Shown: one piece after another, positions 1 to 12,031 of the stretch
Numbering within the stretch: position 1 is the first letter of the stretch
Layout: each line of letters opens with the position of its first letter
Position numbers and translations under genes: made by a program
The notes under the pieces: generated by a model
What the model saw: only the letters and a program-made list of their open reading frames with translations
What the model was told of the DNA's origin: nothing
The model's database searches: none
NCBI GenBank assembly: GCA_022495995.1
Contig: JAFEMH010001288.1
Coordinates: 248,001 to 312,000 of the forward strand
DNA: 64,000 bases
Source: Adenophora triphylla var. japonica
Taxonomy: Eukaryota > Streptophyta > Magnoliopsida > Asterales > Campanulaceae
Direction: 5' to 3'

Positions 1-899
1 AATATCAAATAGAAATAAAGAAAAAATCGAAAGAAAAATATATTATCATGCAATTCTGAAGTATTTAATTATTGATAAAAATTACAAAAAAAACACAAAC
101 ATTTTTTTCAAATGAAAAATTTCCCTTAAATGCTTGTACAGCTAAAAAAATAAGTAATATTTATTTACATTAACTCATTATGAACATAATTATGATATAT
201 ATATTTTTAATTTAGCTTATTTAATTTTGAGAAGAAAAAAAAATTATATATATATATATAATTATATTAAATAATCATATATACTTTATAAATACACAAT
301 GATTTTATTTATACATATTCAAAATCATTCAAACTCATCATCCTATACCCCATCACTTTTATTTTATATTATATTATTTTCTCTTTTTAGTATAATAATA
401 ATTATTATTATTAATATCATTTATAATTAAAATATTGACTTCACACTTAATCAATTTTCACTTAAAAGAAATAAAAAATAGTAAAGAATAATTAACAAAT
501 TTATATTAAAAATAGGGGAATAATTTTCATTGTCAAAAACAAATGAAAGAAGTCTCTATTTAAAGAGAAAAAAAATTATGAATGTAGGTGAAAAAATGAA
601 ATTAAGAAATAATAAATTAAAAAAACAAAATTTATTTTACTGTCATTTATAATAAAAAAAAATTACTTCACAATTCATTAATTTTCACTAAAAAGAAATT
701 GAAAAATTAGTAAAGGATAATTAACAAATATATATTTAAACATAAGATTTTTTTCTCTTTTTCCAAATCAAATGAAAGAAGTCTCAACTTAAAGAGAAAA
801 TATTTAACGAATTTCGATTTATCCGGTTAAAACGGTTAACGGAAACCATTTTTTTGTCTTTTAAAATTATAGTCATTATAAAGGAATTTTTAACAATTT

Positions 900-1300
900 C
901 TTTTAACTATTTTTAGGAAAAAACCGTAGTCACTGCCAAGGCAAATGGCAAGGCCACGGTAATGGGCGGCCATGCCAAATGTCAAAGCCAAGTATGGTAT
1001 AAATTGCTCATCATCAGCCTCTTATATAGCAATAGCCTTTGATTTTTTTGGTTTTCTTTCAATGTGGGATAACATTCCAAGGGAGGCGGCAAGGCCACAC
1101 GGCCAAGGACATGGTCGACCAAGGTCGAGCCAAAGCAAGGCCAAGGCCAAGGGCGAGCCACAAGCCTTTGATTACTTTTCCTTTATTTCGATGTGGGATA
1201 ACTCCTAATGCCACATGGCGAAGGCCATGGCCGAGCCAAAGCAAGGCCACGGCCATTCAAGGCAAGGCCACGGCCTAGCCAAGGCCCAAATTCAATTTCT
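900..1300. repeat. GGCCAAGG-type GC-rich block 1
   Basis: Short overlapping words such as GGCCAAGG, GGCCACGG and GAGCCAAAG fill this stretch, in strong base-composition contrast with the surrounding AT-rich DNA. It contains two copies of a phrase ending ATGTGGGATAAC (about 1062 and 1190). Short frames on both strands come from the low-complexity repeat and are not considered genes. Confidence 0.6.
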
Positions 1301-1484
1301 TTTTTATTTTTTTTAAATAAATAATATCTTAATATTTATATTTTTTATTTTGTATAAAAAATAAATTTTTGTTTTGAAAAATAATAAAACAAAGTGGCAA
1401 TATTTTTTGGATATATATATAAAGTTATGAAATATTTTGAAAAATTTAAATTTATTATGTTGAAATATCTGAATCCGACACAAA

Positions 1485-2010
1485 TACTTAAGGGCAATAT
1501 CCGAATCCGATCCAAAATTACTTGATCCGAGCCTGCACCTCCAAGGCCCGATCCGAGGCCAAGTGGCGAGTGGCACGGGCCAAGGCCTACGGGCACTACT
1601 ACGAAATGACTAAGCCTTGACCAACTTGAGCATTATATAGGGAAGGGATAACATTTTAGTTTGGTTTTTATTCAATGTGGAATAAGGCCAACTTGAGCAT
1701 TATAGCCACGGCCAAGGCCGAGCAAAGGCCAAGTCCAAGGACGAGCCACGGTAAATGTCAAGGCAAGGCCAAGGCCGAGCCAAGGCTAATGAATAAAAAA
1801 AAATATTTTATTTTATTTCAACCCGAAGACTTAAGGACAAAATCCGAATCCAATACAAAATAACTTGATCCGAGCCCCGACCCAAGGCCCGATCCGAGGC
1901 CAAGGGCGAGGGCATGGGCCAATGGGCCAAGGCCGGCCGAAATGTGGCCGAGGCCAAGGCCAACCCCATTGCAAGGGCCGGCCAAGGCCGAAATACAATG
2001 GGCCAAACCT
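1485..2010. repeat. GGCCAAGG-type block 2 with an internal direct repeat
   Basis: Two parallel segments, about 1485-1590 and 1818-1940, share the order CTTAAGG, AATCCGAATCC, ACTTGATCCGAGCC, AAGGCCCGATCCGAGGCCAAG. They lie about 330 bp apart as direct repeats, each followed by GGCCAAGG-rich DNA. The phrase GGGAAGGGATAACATTT followed by ATGTGGAATA (1648-1684) also recurs at 4322-4370. No coding potential is seen. Confidence 0.55.
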
Positions 2011-2029
2011 CAGCTCCAGCATTAGCATA

Positions 2030-2349
2030 TACTCCCTCCGTCCATTTAGTAGGTTCACAGTTACTGTTTACACGTTGATTAAGGAGGGATTATTATATTG
2101 AAAGTGTTGTGAGTGTGAAAGTAAAATAGGAGAGAGAATGAGTGGAGGAAATAGTAAATTATAATGGTGTTGTGAGTATTAAAATAATGTAGGAAAGAGA
2201 ATGAGTGGAGGGAATAGTAAATTATAGTGGGGTAGGGTTAATATTTTAAGAATATAAAGTTTCCATTTTAGGAAAGAAACAAAGTGTGAACCATGTAAAT
2301 GGACGCTCAAAATAGAAAGTGTGAACCATGTAAATGGACGGAGGGAGTA
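2030..2349. mobile_element. Stowaway-type MITE
   Basis: The ends are CTCCCTCCGTCC and GGACGGAGGGAG, flanked by TA on both sides, as in Tc1/mariner-derived Stowaway elements. The interior carries the GAGAGAATGAGTGGAGG phrase typical of this family in the window. The segment GTGTGAACCATGTAAAT occurs twice in tandem at the right end, with a diverged copy at the left end. Confidence 0.85.
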
Positions 2350-3078
2350 TAGCCTAGGAAACACATTCAAGTTGGGTTTATTTTCGATGTGGAATAAATG
2401 CATTCAAGGCCCACGGCCAAGGCCAAGGCAAGGCCACGGCCGAGCCAAGGTCTAGGCCACGGCCAACCAAGGCCAATTTCTAATTTTTTTTATTTTTTTT
2501 TTGACAAATAAATACAGTAGATTCTTAAATATTATATTTTTTATTTTGTATAAAAAAATATTATTTATTTTTGACAAATAATAAAAATAAGTGACAATAT
2601 TTTTTAGATAAATAAGAAAATTATATTTAAAAAAGAGGTTTTTTTTATCCAAATCAAATGAAAGAAGTGTCAAATTAAAGAGAAAAAAAATTATGAAATT
2701 TGGTGTTAATTTTTTTTTTAAAAAAATAATTTATTATAAAATAATTGAGGTCAAAGAAATAGGATTGTTTTTTTAAATTGGAAATCCATCCAGCCAATCA
2801 GAAGGCGACAAGTGGAAAAAAAACAAAAAAACCCCAAACTGCATTAACGTGCCCTTGTCGGCGCGTGGACCATACGCGCCATCGAAATGTCCGAACTGCC
2901 CCTCCATAACCAACTGACATGTGTCCAAATTAGTTTTTTTTTAAATAAAAACAAAACATCCAATCACAATTAGCTACGTCGGATTTTTGCCTCGTTAATT
3001 GCCACTTTGCCACCACGTGAAATGACGGAAATGCCCCTCAATGGGAAAAAATTTACCAAAACCTTGTTATTATATATA

Positions 3079-3083
3079 GATAG

Positions 3084-3117
<34 letters not shown>
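3079..3117. repeat. ATT microsatellite next to a Helitron-like end
   Basis: A run of ATT triplets follows directly after ACCTTGTTATTATATATAGATAGATT, the same junction as at 4529-4534. Confidence 0.7.
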
Positions 3118-3118
<1 letters not shown>

Positions 3119-4239
3119 AACATTTTTCTACACACTTAATTAATTTTCACTAAAAAGAAAATGAACAATAAATAAAAAATAATGAATTTTGGTGTAAAAA
3201 ACAATAAAACAAAAATAATTTTAAAAAATTAATTTTTTATTATCATTTATAATTAAAAAAATTACTTCACACTTAATTAATTTTCACTAAAAATAAATCG
3301 AAAAATTAGGAAAGGATAATTAACAAATTTATATTTAAAAAAGAAGTTTTTTTTCTTTGTCCAAATCAAAAGAAAGAAGTCGCTATTTAAAGAGGAAAAA
3401 ATATTATGATTTTTGGTGAAAAAAAATATAAAAAAATTAATTTTAAAAAGAGGATTTTTTTTACTATAATTTATAATTAAAAAATTTATTTGACACCTCA
3501 TTAAATTTCACTAAAAAGAAATGAAAAAATTAGTAAAGGATAATTAATAAATTTATATTTAAAAAAGTGGATTTTTTCTTTTTGTCCAAATCAAATGAAA
3601 GAAGTATCATTTTAAAGAGGGAAAAAAATTATGAATTTTGGTGAAAAAAAAAATTAAAAAAATGAATTTAATATATAAAAATTGAGGTCAAAGAAATGGG
3701 ATAAATATTTTTTTTTGAAATCCTTCCAGCCAATCAAATAGTGCCACATGTCAAAAAAAAAAATTTAAAAAAAAAAGGAAAATCAGCATAGGACGTGCCC
3801 TTGTCGGCGCGTGACCTCCACGCGCCAAGGAAAAGACGGATATGCCCCTCTCTAGGTAATCGACATGTGTCCAAGTTTGTTTAAAAAAAAAAACAACCAA
3901 TCACATTTTGCCACGTCGCCTTTTCCTCTTGTTAATTGCAAAGTTGCCACATTGTGAAAAGACGAATTTATATTTAAAAAAAGAGGAATTTTTTTATTTG
4001 TCCAAATCAAATGAAAAAGTCTCTATTTAAAGAGGAAAAAAATTATGAAATTTGGTGGGAAAAAAAATTTTTGTACACCAAATTTTTTTTTATTTTTTTT
4101 AATAAAACAATTATTTAATCATATATACTTTGTAAATACACAATATTTTTTTAAAAATTTTTTAATTATAAATGTTAATAAAAAATTATTTAATCATATA
4201 TTCTTTGTAAATACACAATAATTTTTTTTAGTTAAAATG

Positions 4240-4440
4240 GGCCAATCGCATGGGCCAAGGCCATGGGCAAGAGCCATGGCCGGCCGAAATTACAATGCCT
4301 AGGCCAGCTTGAGCAATATATTGGGAAGGGATAACATTTGAGTTTGGTTTTTAATCGATGTGGGATAAAATCCTCTAGGCCACGCCCAAAGCCAAGGCCA
4401 CGACGGCCAGGCGGCCACGAGGCAAGGCCATTTGTCCTTT
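4240..4440. repeat. GGCCAAGG-type block 3
   Basis: GC-rich words of the GGCCAAGG type enclose GGGAAGGGATAACATTTG and CGATGTGGGATAAAA, the same internal order as at 1613-1684. It is probably another fragment of the same unclassified repeat. Confidence 0.5.
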
Positions 4441-4533
4441 TTAATTGCAAATTTGCCATGCTGTGAAAAGACGAAAATGCCCCTCAATGGCCCTCTATTT
4501 ACCAAAACCTTGTTATTATATATTTATAGATAG

Positions 4534-4690
<157 letters not shown>

Positions 4691-5209
4691 TTCCCGATAT
4701 TCGTCTTTATTAATACTTTATTTACTATGCTTCAATTTTTTTAAATAAAATAAATAAATTGTTTGATGTATCGAACTAAAATAAACTCAATAACCATATT
4801 ACCCCTTCCAACTCATTCTCGTACACCCCATCACACTTAATTAGGAAAGGACAATTAACAAATTTATATTTAAAAAAGAGGTTTTTTTTCTTTGTCCAAA
4901 TCAAATGAAAAAAGTCGCTATGTAAAGAGAAAAAAATATTATGATTTTTGGTGAAAAAAAAAATAAAAAAAATTAATTTTAAAAAGAGGATTTTTTTTTA
5001 CTATAATTGATAATTAAAAAAATTTACTTGACACCTCATTTTATTTCTCTAAAAAGAAATGAAAAAAATAGTAAAGGATAATTAATAAATTTATATTTAA
5101 AAAAGTGAATTTTTTCTTTATGTCCAAATCAAATGAAAGAAGTATCATTTTAAAGAGGGAAAAAAATTATGAATTTTGGTGAAAAAGACAATTTAAAAAA
5201 TTAATTTAA

Positions 5210-5553
5210 TATTTAAAAATTGAGGTCAAAGAAATGGGATAATTTTTTTTTTGAAATCCTTCCATCCAATCAAATGGTGACACATGTAAAAATAAAAAAA
5301 AAATGGAAAGCAGCATAGGACGTGCTCTTGTCGGCGAGTGGCCTCCACGCGCCAAAAAAAAGACCGAAATGCCCCTCTTCATTCAACCGACATGTGTCCA
5401 AGTTTGGGAAAAAAAAAAAAAAACCAACAAATAACAGATTGCCACATGGCATTGTAGGCTTGTTTATTGCACATTTGTCACCGTGTGAAAAGACGAAAAT
5501 GCCCCTCATTCCCCCTTAAATTACCAAAACCTTGTTATTATAGTATTTATAGA
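5210..5553 (-). mobile_element. Helitron-like 5' terminal module (putative)
   Basis: Read on the minus strand the module begins after an A with TCTATAAATACTATAATAAC, resembling the TC-start of plant Helitrons and of the three better-supported mini-Helitrons in this window. Related modules end near 4530 and 3080. No matching hairpin plus CTRR end was found, so only one terminus is supported. Confidence 0.4.
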
Positions 5554-5643
5554 TTTGCAAAAAATAATTGAACCAATATATAAGGGTGAATAATCTCACG
5601 CATTAATAAAGTCTTTTAATGAGATGAATGTTCAATTTTAATA

Positions 5644-5948
5644 GGAAAATTTCATTTTTTTTCATCGTACTTCGGAATGTATTTTACTTTTATTATCGAA
5701 CTTTATATTTTTCATTTTTACCATTGTATTTCAAACAATAGTGTCATTTTATAACAAATTCGGGTTTAAAATGACAATATTGTTTGTAATATGATGATAA
5801 AATGAAATAAATTTGGGTCTAAATAACAAATTTGGGTATTAAATGACAACATTGTTTGTATTACAATGGCAAAAATGGAAAAAAATAAAATTTGATAATA
5901 AAAGTAAAATACGCTCCAAAATACGATGAACAAAAATAAAAATTTTCC
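5644..5948. mobile_element. Fold-back MITE, Mutator-like
   Basis: Two inverted arms of about 110 bp begin GGAAAATTT and end AAATTTTCC (the arms pair with mismatches). A 9-bp direct repeat ATTTTAATA flanks the element exactly (5635-5643 and 5949-5957). A 9-bp target duplication with long inverted arms fits Mutator-like MITEs. There is no coding capacity. Confidence 0.85.
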
Positions 5949-5959
5949 ATTTTAATATG

Positions 5960-8070
5960 GTATGAAAGCAGGTACGAGTTGATGACGTAGCTTTTACCTA
6001 GGTTATTTAAGTTGATGGCCATACCGACTTATTAACGGTCCACATGTAATTGAACCGATATATAAAGGTGGATAACCTCATTTTTTTATCCATTTCTCAC
6101 GTCAACTTGAAGAAATAATGTTAACATATTTACAAAAAAATCATTCATTATATCCTTATAATAATATTAACATCAAGAGAAATCATTGTGGTTTAATTCC
6201 TACCTTGAGTTTCAGGGTTTTTAGGAGCCTCCCGGGGCACATCCATGCAGTTAAGGAAGCAGCACTATTGGGCTTGCAACCTCAGTGTGGGGAGTTCAAA
6301 TCTTGACAGGAGCACTGGAGCAGCCATTTGGTGTTGTGAGAGTGATGTAATTGCCTCGGCAGGAGCAGCTGGCGCAGCCATTTGGTGTTGTAAGAGTGTG
6401 AATGCCTTGTAGGAGGGCTCCCTTGGGGCCAGGAGTATAAGGGGTGCTGCCACCCTGGCTGCATAGGGCATATCCCGCGATTTACCTCCGTCAGCATACT
6501 GAGGGGCCGGTACCTGGTGGTCCAGGAGTGATCCGGCGAAGCTGGGGAACCTGGGTAATCAAAAAAACACTCATTAACTTACTATTCCTTCCACTCATTC
6601 TCTCTCCTATTAAATGTTTTTAACTTTTACATTCTCTCTCCTCTAATTTTCTACCCACTTTCAATTCTTTATTCATTTTTTAAAAAATTTCTTAAAAATC
6701 GTAAAATATTACCATAAACTCTTTGAAGGGGGGTGAAGGGAGTAATATATAAGAATAGATAACCTCATTTAACAAGCCCTTTTAAAGGTTCTAATATCTT
6801 CTTCGGTGTCATATATTCTTACACTTCACAAAAATGTTTGCTGAAGCCGTAAATGAGTCCCTTAGATTATTAATATTATAACATGTGACGTTGTTTCCAT
6901 TTGCTGACTATTATTGGGTTGCCAACAAATCTTTAGTAATTATAGAACATTATATATCTTGATTGCCCTCCTACAGTATAAGGCCATACTTCGAAGTTCG
7001 AATTATGGTACAAGTGATCAAGAGCATTTTAATTTTTTAAAGAACAAAGGGGGCAATTAGCCCCTAAGCTTTGCCCTCCCTCCGCCACCTAAACACGCTA
7101 CCATAGAATTTTGGAATCATTTATAGCTAGGTCTGGATTTATGCGTTCTCTGTCTTTTATAATAACATGAGTTACATTTTATCGGCAGAGAATAATATTT
7201 ATAATAACATGTGTTATACATACTAACAAGTAAGATCTGTCAAATCCGTAAATTGTGAATATGCAAAATTTGTTGAGATGCGTGCAATCCGAGTACACAC
7301 TCTAAATTATTATTTACGCGGCTTGGATTCCGTGCACAGCCATCATTTATTAGGTAATCAAGCCTACCCTATGAACAAAAACAAAGTTTGCACTTGAAAT
7401 GATAGCTCCTTGGCTAGTAAACTTCCCGACAAATAAGTTGTGTAGTTTTCAGCATACACACTGTAGTGTACTTGATGCAAAACTTGTGGTAATACATGAT
7501 CCAGCATTGATACAATCATTCTTTTTTATTTTGATTTGGTTGGCAGGGTCACGCATTTTTAGCTGGACGAATTTTGATTTGGTTGGTAGGTCAGACTTTT
7601 CTCGCTGGCCGAATGAACACATTCGATTCTAAAGTCCTTTACTAAATCATTTCCCGTTCAATTGCTTCAATTCAATCATTTTTAGTACGTAGTTCAAAGC
7701 CTAATAATACAATAATTAATCGCCAAGATTTTAAATATTAATTTCAATAAATAATTCAACCTCTAACCAATAGTGATTCACATAAACCAGAACAAATCAT
7801 TTTCCATACAAGAATAAGCTCTCACCATCATTTTAGTACTAATATATGGCGGCCGCAATTTGAGTATAACTATCGTCGATAATCATATTTTGCCAAAAAT
7901 AACTACCATCAATAATGATCCAATTATTAGTACTATAATAGCTAAACAGATGATGCTAATCTTCTATAAAGATAATGCATACAGTAAATATACGGGATCA
8001 TATCTTTTTATCATTTTTTTACGATGTTTCGGGCCAGAGAAGAGAAGAGAGAAGGTAAATAAAGAGAATG
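5960..8070. other. Intergenic, mostly unassigned
   Basis: Apart from a SINE-like segment near 6220-6570 this stretch shows no supported gene. The piece 6580-6755 begins with CACTCATTCTCTCTCCTA and may be a decayed MITE interior. The frame at 7399-7632 is short and has no recognisable domain. Confidence 0.5.
6220..6570 (+). mobile_element. SINE-like element (tentative)
   Basis: A GC-richer island in AT-rich DNA. GCAGTTAAGGA may be a pol III A box and GGAGTTCAAATCT a B box about 40 bp later. It ends in an A-run after AACCTGGGTAATC. The internal phrase GCAGCCATTTGGTGTTGT occurs twice (about 6333 and 6376). No target duplication was found. Confidence 0.4.
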
Positions 8071-8075
8071 CCCCT

Positions 8076-8077
<2 letters not shown>

Positions 8078-8111
<34 letters not shown>

Positions 8112-8330
8112 AGGCTTGCCCACCTCGAGGCAAGCCCCTTTTTGTGTAAATCGATTTACTAACAAGTCCATCAATTCTCTGAAATTTCCTTAAAATTCCC
8201 ACCCCAGAGGCGCCTAATATTAACTAGGGAGGGATAATCATCCACTCTAATCACTGGGAAGAGTCGAACCCAGGATCTGAAGTTTTATTAGGCTCATGTG
8301 GAATCCATATATGACTCGAGTAATTCAGGT
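8078..8330 (-). mobile_element. SINE-like element with 3' hairpin and poly-A
   Basis: On the minus strand, a B-box-like GGGTTCGACTCT near 8272 is followed by about 150 bp. Then comes a stem-loop (GGCTTGCC, TCGA-containing loop, GGCAAGCC) and a run of about 33 A residues (plus-strand T run at 8078-8110). A tRNA-like promoter, a 3' hairpin and a poly-A tail fit a LINE-mobilised SINE. The 5' end and target duplication are not resolved. Confidence 0.5.
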
Positions 8331-8744
8331 CATTGGTGAACAAATAGGAAGCGTGACATAGGATTTGGGAATTATGCAGTTCGACTGCAAAATAGTTTGA
8401 TAGCTCAATTAGCTCTAGCACAAATAAGTGGCCCATGTTAGATCCGATTTAATAATTATAGGTATCATGTGCTAAATATAAATATTGAATCCTTAATATT
8501 TAAAAAATATACACAATATATGTATAATATATATATATATATATATATATTTGGGCCCTTCAATCATCAAGCGCCTATTTATTAAGAGAGTAGAACATAA
8601 GGAATATATACTCTCAATATTGTTCAAAATAAATATCTCATTTGATAATTTAATAATTTTAGATACATTGTTTGTTAAAATTATATTAAATTTTATTTTA
8701 GTTTTATGCCAACAACCAAAGAAGAATAAGATAATAGTTTTGGG

Positions 8745-9562
8745 TAAGGGTGTAAAGGGTTCTGTTTGATTCGGTTTGGGAGAATTTACAGATTGAACCA
8801 CTAGTTATCGGTTTGAAAAATTTTCAAACCGAATCGAACTATGAAAAAATTCAAACCGAACCAAACCAAACCTGTATGGTTTGGTTCGGTTTGGTTTAAA
8901 CTGCGATTCAATTATCTGGTTCAAACTGTGGTCCATATCGTGATTCACACCATGGTTTAGACTACGGTTCAAACTACGATTCAAATCGCAACTCATTTTT
9001 ATATTTATTTAAATTTTTCGTGATCTCGGAGGAAAAGCGAAAAATGTGAGTGTCAAAGAGAAAAGTCGGAGGAAGAGAGAGACTAGATGAAGAAAGTGGC
9101 CGAAAGAAGAAAAACTCTTTACAATCGTCGATCGTAGAGAGAACTTAGTTATTTATGTCTCGCAATGACGATAACAAATGATAAAATTAATATTAAATAA
9201 GATACACAATGGGGGTTAGGATTAGTATATTTAATGTAAATTTTCTTTTATTAATCTACAGTAAAATTTAATAAACATACAAAAATATTAAATAAGATAC
9301 AAAACGGGGGGTTAGTATTAGTTTATTTAATGTAGTTTGGTCTCGTAATTTAGTTTGGTTGTTCGGTGTCAAATCGTGGTTTGGTTCGGTTTGATCTGGG
9401 AGGGTCAGACCACAAACCAAATCGAACCGTGTATTTTGCCAAAATTTAAGACCGAACTGAAGGATTCGTAGTTGAAAACCAAACCAAACCAAAATGCATG
9501 GTTTGATTCGGTTTGATCTTAAATCGCGATTTGAACAAACCACTTACACCTTTACACCTCTA
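8745..9562. mobile_element. Non-autonomous hAT element A
   Basis: The element runs from TAAGGGTGTAAAGGG to CCTTTACACCTCTA. It is flanked by a perfect 8-bp direct repeat GTTTTGGG (8737-8744 and 9563-9570), the hAT hallmark. Subterminal DNA is rich in GGTTCGGTTTGG words and their complements, giving fold-back potential. The interior shows no transposase frame. Confidence 0.88.
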
Positions 9563-10990
9563 GTTTTGGGATTGTGAAACTATGAGTAAAACATCTCTTT
9601 AGTCCTTCAACTTTTGAAGTTTTTACCTATTCTTCAGCAAACTAATTTTTTACCTATAAAAGTTCTTAAACTTGCCCATTATTTGTCCATTAAATTTTGC
9701 TTATATAGCACAGTGATGTCATATGTTTCCATATGTGGCTTTGATTAATCAAGTGAAATGCTAATAAGGAAATTTCAATGAAATGAAGGGGTATAAGTAG
9801 AAAAACTTGAAACATGAAAATATTTTATTCCATTCGTCCCAAAATATTTGTCCCATTTGATTTTTTTTATTAAACTTTGACCATAAATATATGACAATTT
9901 AATTATGTTTATGAAATTCTAAAAATTCTTATTGATTCACCATTAATAACATTATCAACAACAACTTTTAAAATTTCATAAACATGATTAATCTCTCATA
10001 AATTTGTGGTCAAAGTTCAATAAAAAAATCAAATGGAAAACATTTTGGGACGGAGGGAGTATGACTTAAGAAAATTTCAATGAAATGAAGAAAATTTTAA
10101 ATTATAAGTTTAATATTAAATAAGTATAAAAATAGAAAAAAAAAATTATGTGAATGCTGAAAATGTTTTTAAAGGTATGGAATATTTATTAAAAATGATA
10201 ATTATTTTTTCAATCAGTAAATTATTCAAAACCATTTTCATTTTTTACTACTCCTTAATTATGTTGTTGTCACAGTCTTCACCTCACCACCATCTTGCCC
10301 ACCACCTACCTTGCAGTTGCCGCCACCACAACCACAAACACCATCGCCAAAAACGCAACCACACCCACAACCCCAACCACTACCACTACCGCTACCAAAA
10401 AAAAAAATCACCAGACACAATTGAATCAAACGCACACACAAGCACACACAGAGAAGACACAAAGTATCGATTCTTCGACCCCATCTTCAAATATTCCACC
10501 CACTTCTCATCATTTCAACCATTCACTAACCAAATTTATCATAACCAAATAGACCTAAACTGGAAAAAATTGGAAAGTGGCGAATTTTGGGATTTCGATT
10601 AGTTCAAAGTTGAGAAGGGGGATTTCGGGTTAGGGCTCGAATGCGTAGAGAGAGAGAGAGAGAGAGGAGAGAACTTGTGAATTGAGTTGCTTGAACCAGA
10701 GCACTTTCACAACCTTGGCCGGAATTAATGAAGGTTGGTCAGATTTTGATGCAATCTTGGCCAGATTTCTTTGTTCTTGCTCGAAATTGATGACTCTAGC
10801 AGAGGAGTGATGTAGGTGGTTGGTGTTGTGGTTTATAGCGGAGGGTTAGGGTAGAGGTCGGCGTTGGTTGAAGACACCGACTAGGGCTTGTGTTTGATTT
10901 GGGAATCGACGGAGGGTTGGGATTTTTAATTTAAACCTTTTACTTTAATAATATACAATTTTACCCTACAAATGTCAGGCAAATATTTTC
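9563..10990. other. Intergenic, low complexity
   Basis: This contains a TA-flanked MITE (9826-10061) and a CAC/CCA-rich stretch (10270-10440) followed by a GA run near 10650. The 150-residue frame starting at 10150 is histidine- and threonine-rich because of this composition and has no recognisable domain. Confidence 0.5.
9826..10061. mobile_element. Stowaway-type MITE (diverged left end)
   Basis: The right end is GGGACGGAGGGAG then TA; the left end, TTCCATTCGTCCC after TA, has drifted. Arms with CAAAATATTTGTCCCATTTGATTT and its complement show the inverted structure. Confidence 0.75.
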
Positions 10991-11001
10991 TAGGAATTAT
11001 T

Positions 11002-11768
11002 CCAACAACAACAACAATAGCCTCAAAAAATAATTTGGAGTAAATACATGTGAATCATCATATGTTATCGTGAAAAAAAAAAAAAAATTAAATTAAATTA
11101 AATTAAAAAATAAAAAAAAATACAAAAATACAAAAATAAATAAAAAAGTAAAAAGGTAAAAAATAAAAAAAAAATAAATAAAAAAAAAATAATAATAATA
11201 AAAAAAAAAAAAAAAAAAAATCAACCCCCACATGGATTTTTGCCCTCCACTCCGGCCTCTTCAACACCATACTTTCATCCACTCCAAGTAAATTCATATC
11301 ATTTTCAATTACTCTAATCCAAGTTTGTTTGGGTCTTCCCTACCCTCGCCATTTTCTCATTTCTCCACTGTTCCTCTCCTAACCTGGTGCATCACTCGGT
11401 CTCCTTCTCACATGTCCAAACCACCGTAGACGATTTTCCCTCATTTTATCCTCAATGGGCGCAACTCCTACTTTATCTCTGATCACCTCATTCCCCAACC
11501 TATCCTTTCTTGTATGACCGCACATCCAGTGAAGCATACGCATCTACTTGCCACATTCATCTTATGCACGTGACACTGTTTCACGGCCCAACATTCGGTG
11601 CCGTAAAGCAATGCCGGCCTAATTGTCGTGCGGTAGAATTTTTCCTTTAATCTATTGGGCATGCCGCGATCACATAGAAACCCTGTAGCACTCTTCCACT
11701 TCAACCAACCTGCTTTAATCCTATGAGCCACATCTCCATCTAATTCTCCATAAGCAAAAAAATGACAG
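11002..11768 (-). pseudogene. LINE (L1-type) reverse transcriptase 3' remnant
   Basis: Minus-strand frames give [20 protein letters not shown], then an [14 protein letters not shown] motif, and further on VDESMVLKRPEWRAKIHV. These match the extreme C-terminal part of plant L1-type LINE polyproteins. Frameshifts separate the pieces (11483-11768 and 11225-11300). An AT-rich stretch lies between the protein end and a TTG-repeat tail (plus strand CAACAACAACAA at 11003), characteristic of the 3' end of these LINEs. It is 5' truncated and dead. Confidence 0.85.
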
Positions 11769-12031
11769 GTCAGTATGCCACATAGTATGTGGGTTTGACG
11801 ACAACATAAACGGTAAGTTACGAACTAATCCTAAAATAGACAAATTTAAGAATTCTTAGATTAAAAAAAAATAGTTTACGAATAAAAAAGTAAAAAATTA
11901 AAAAATTTAAGGACGAGAAAAAGGTATTTTACTCGTGAAACTATTGTTGTAAAATATTGTTGTTGTTCCGTGAGATAAACGCATAGTCTGCCCACCAATC
12001 GAAGCTAGTCATTGGGCCAATTGCTAAATGG

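Noticed and set aside
8737..8801. Short frames around the left end of the hAT element at 8745
   Set aside because: Frames on both strands arise from GGTTCGGTTT-type repeats and cross the element boundary.
10150..10602. 150-residue plus-strand frame
   Set aside because: Histidine/threonine-rich composition follows from CAC/CCA simple sequence; the opposite strand is also open and there is no domain or gene context.
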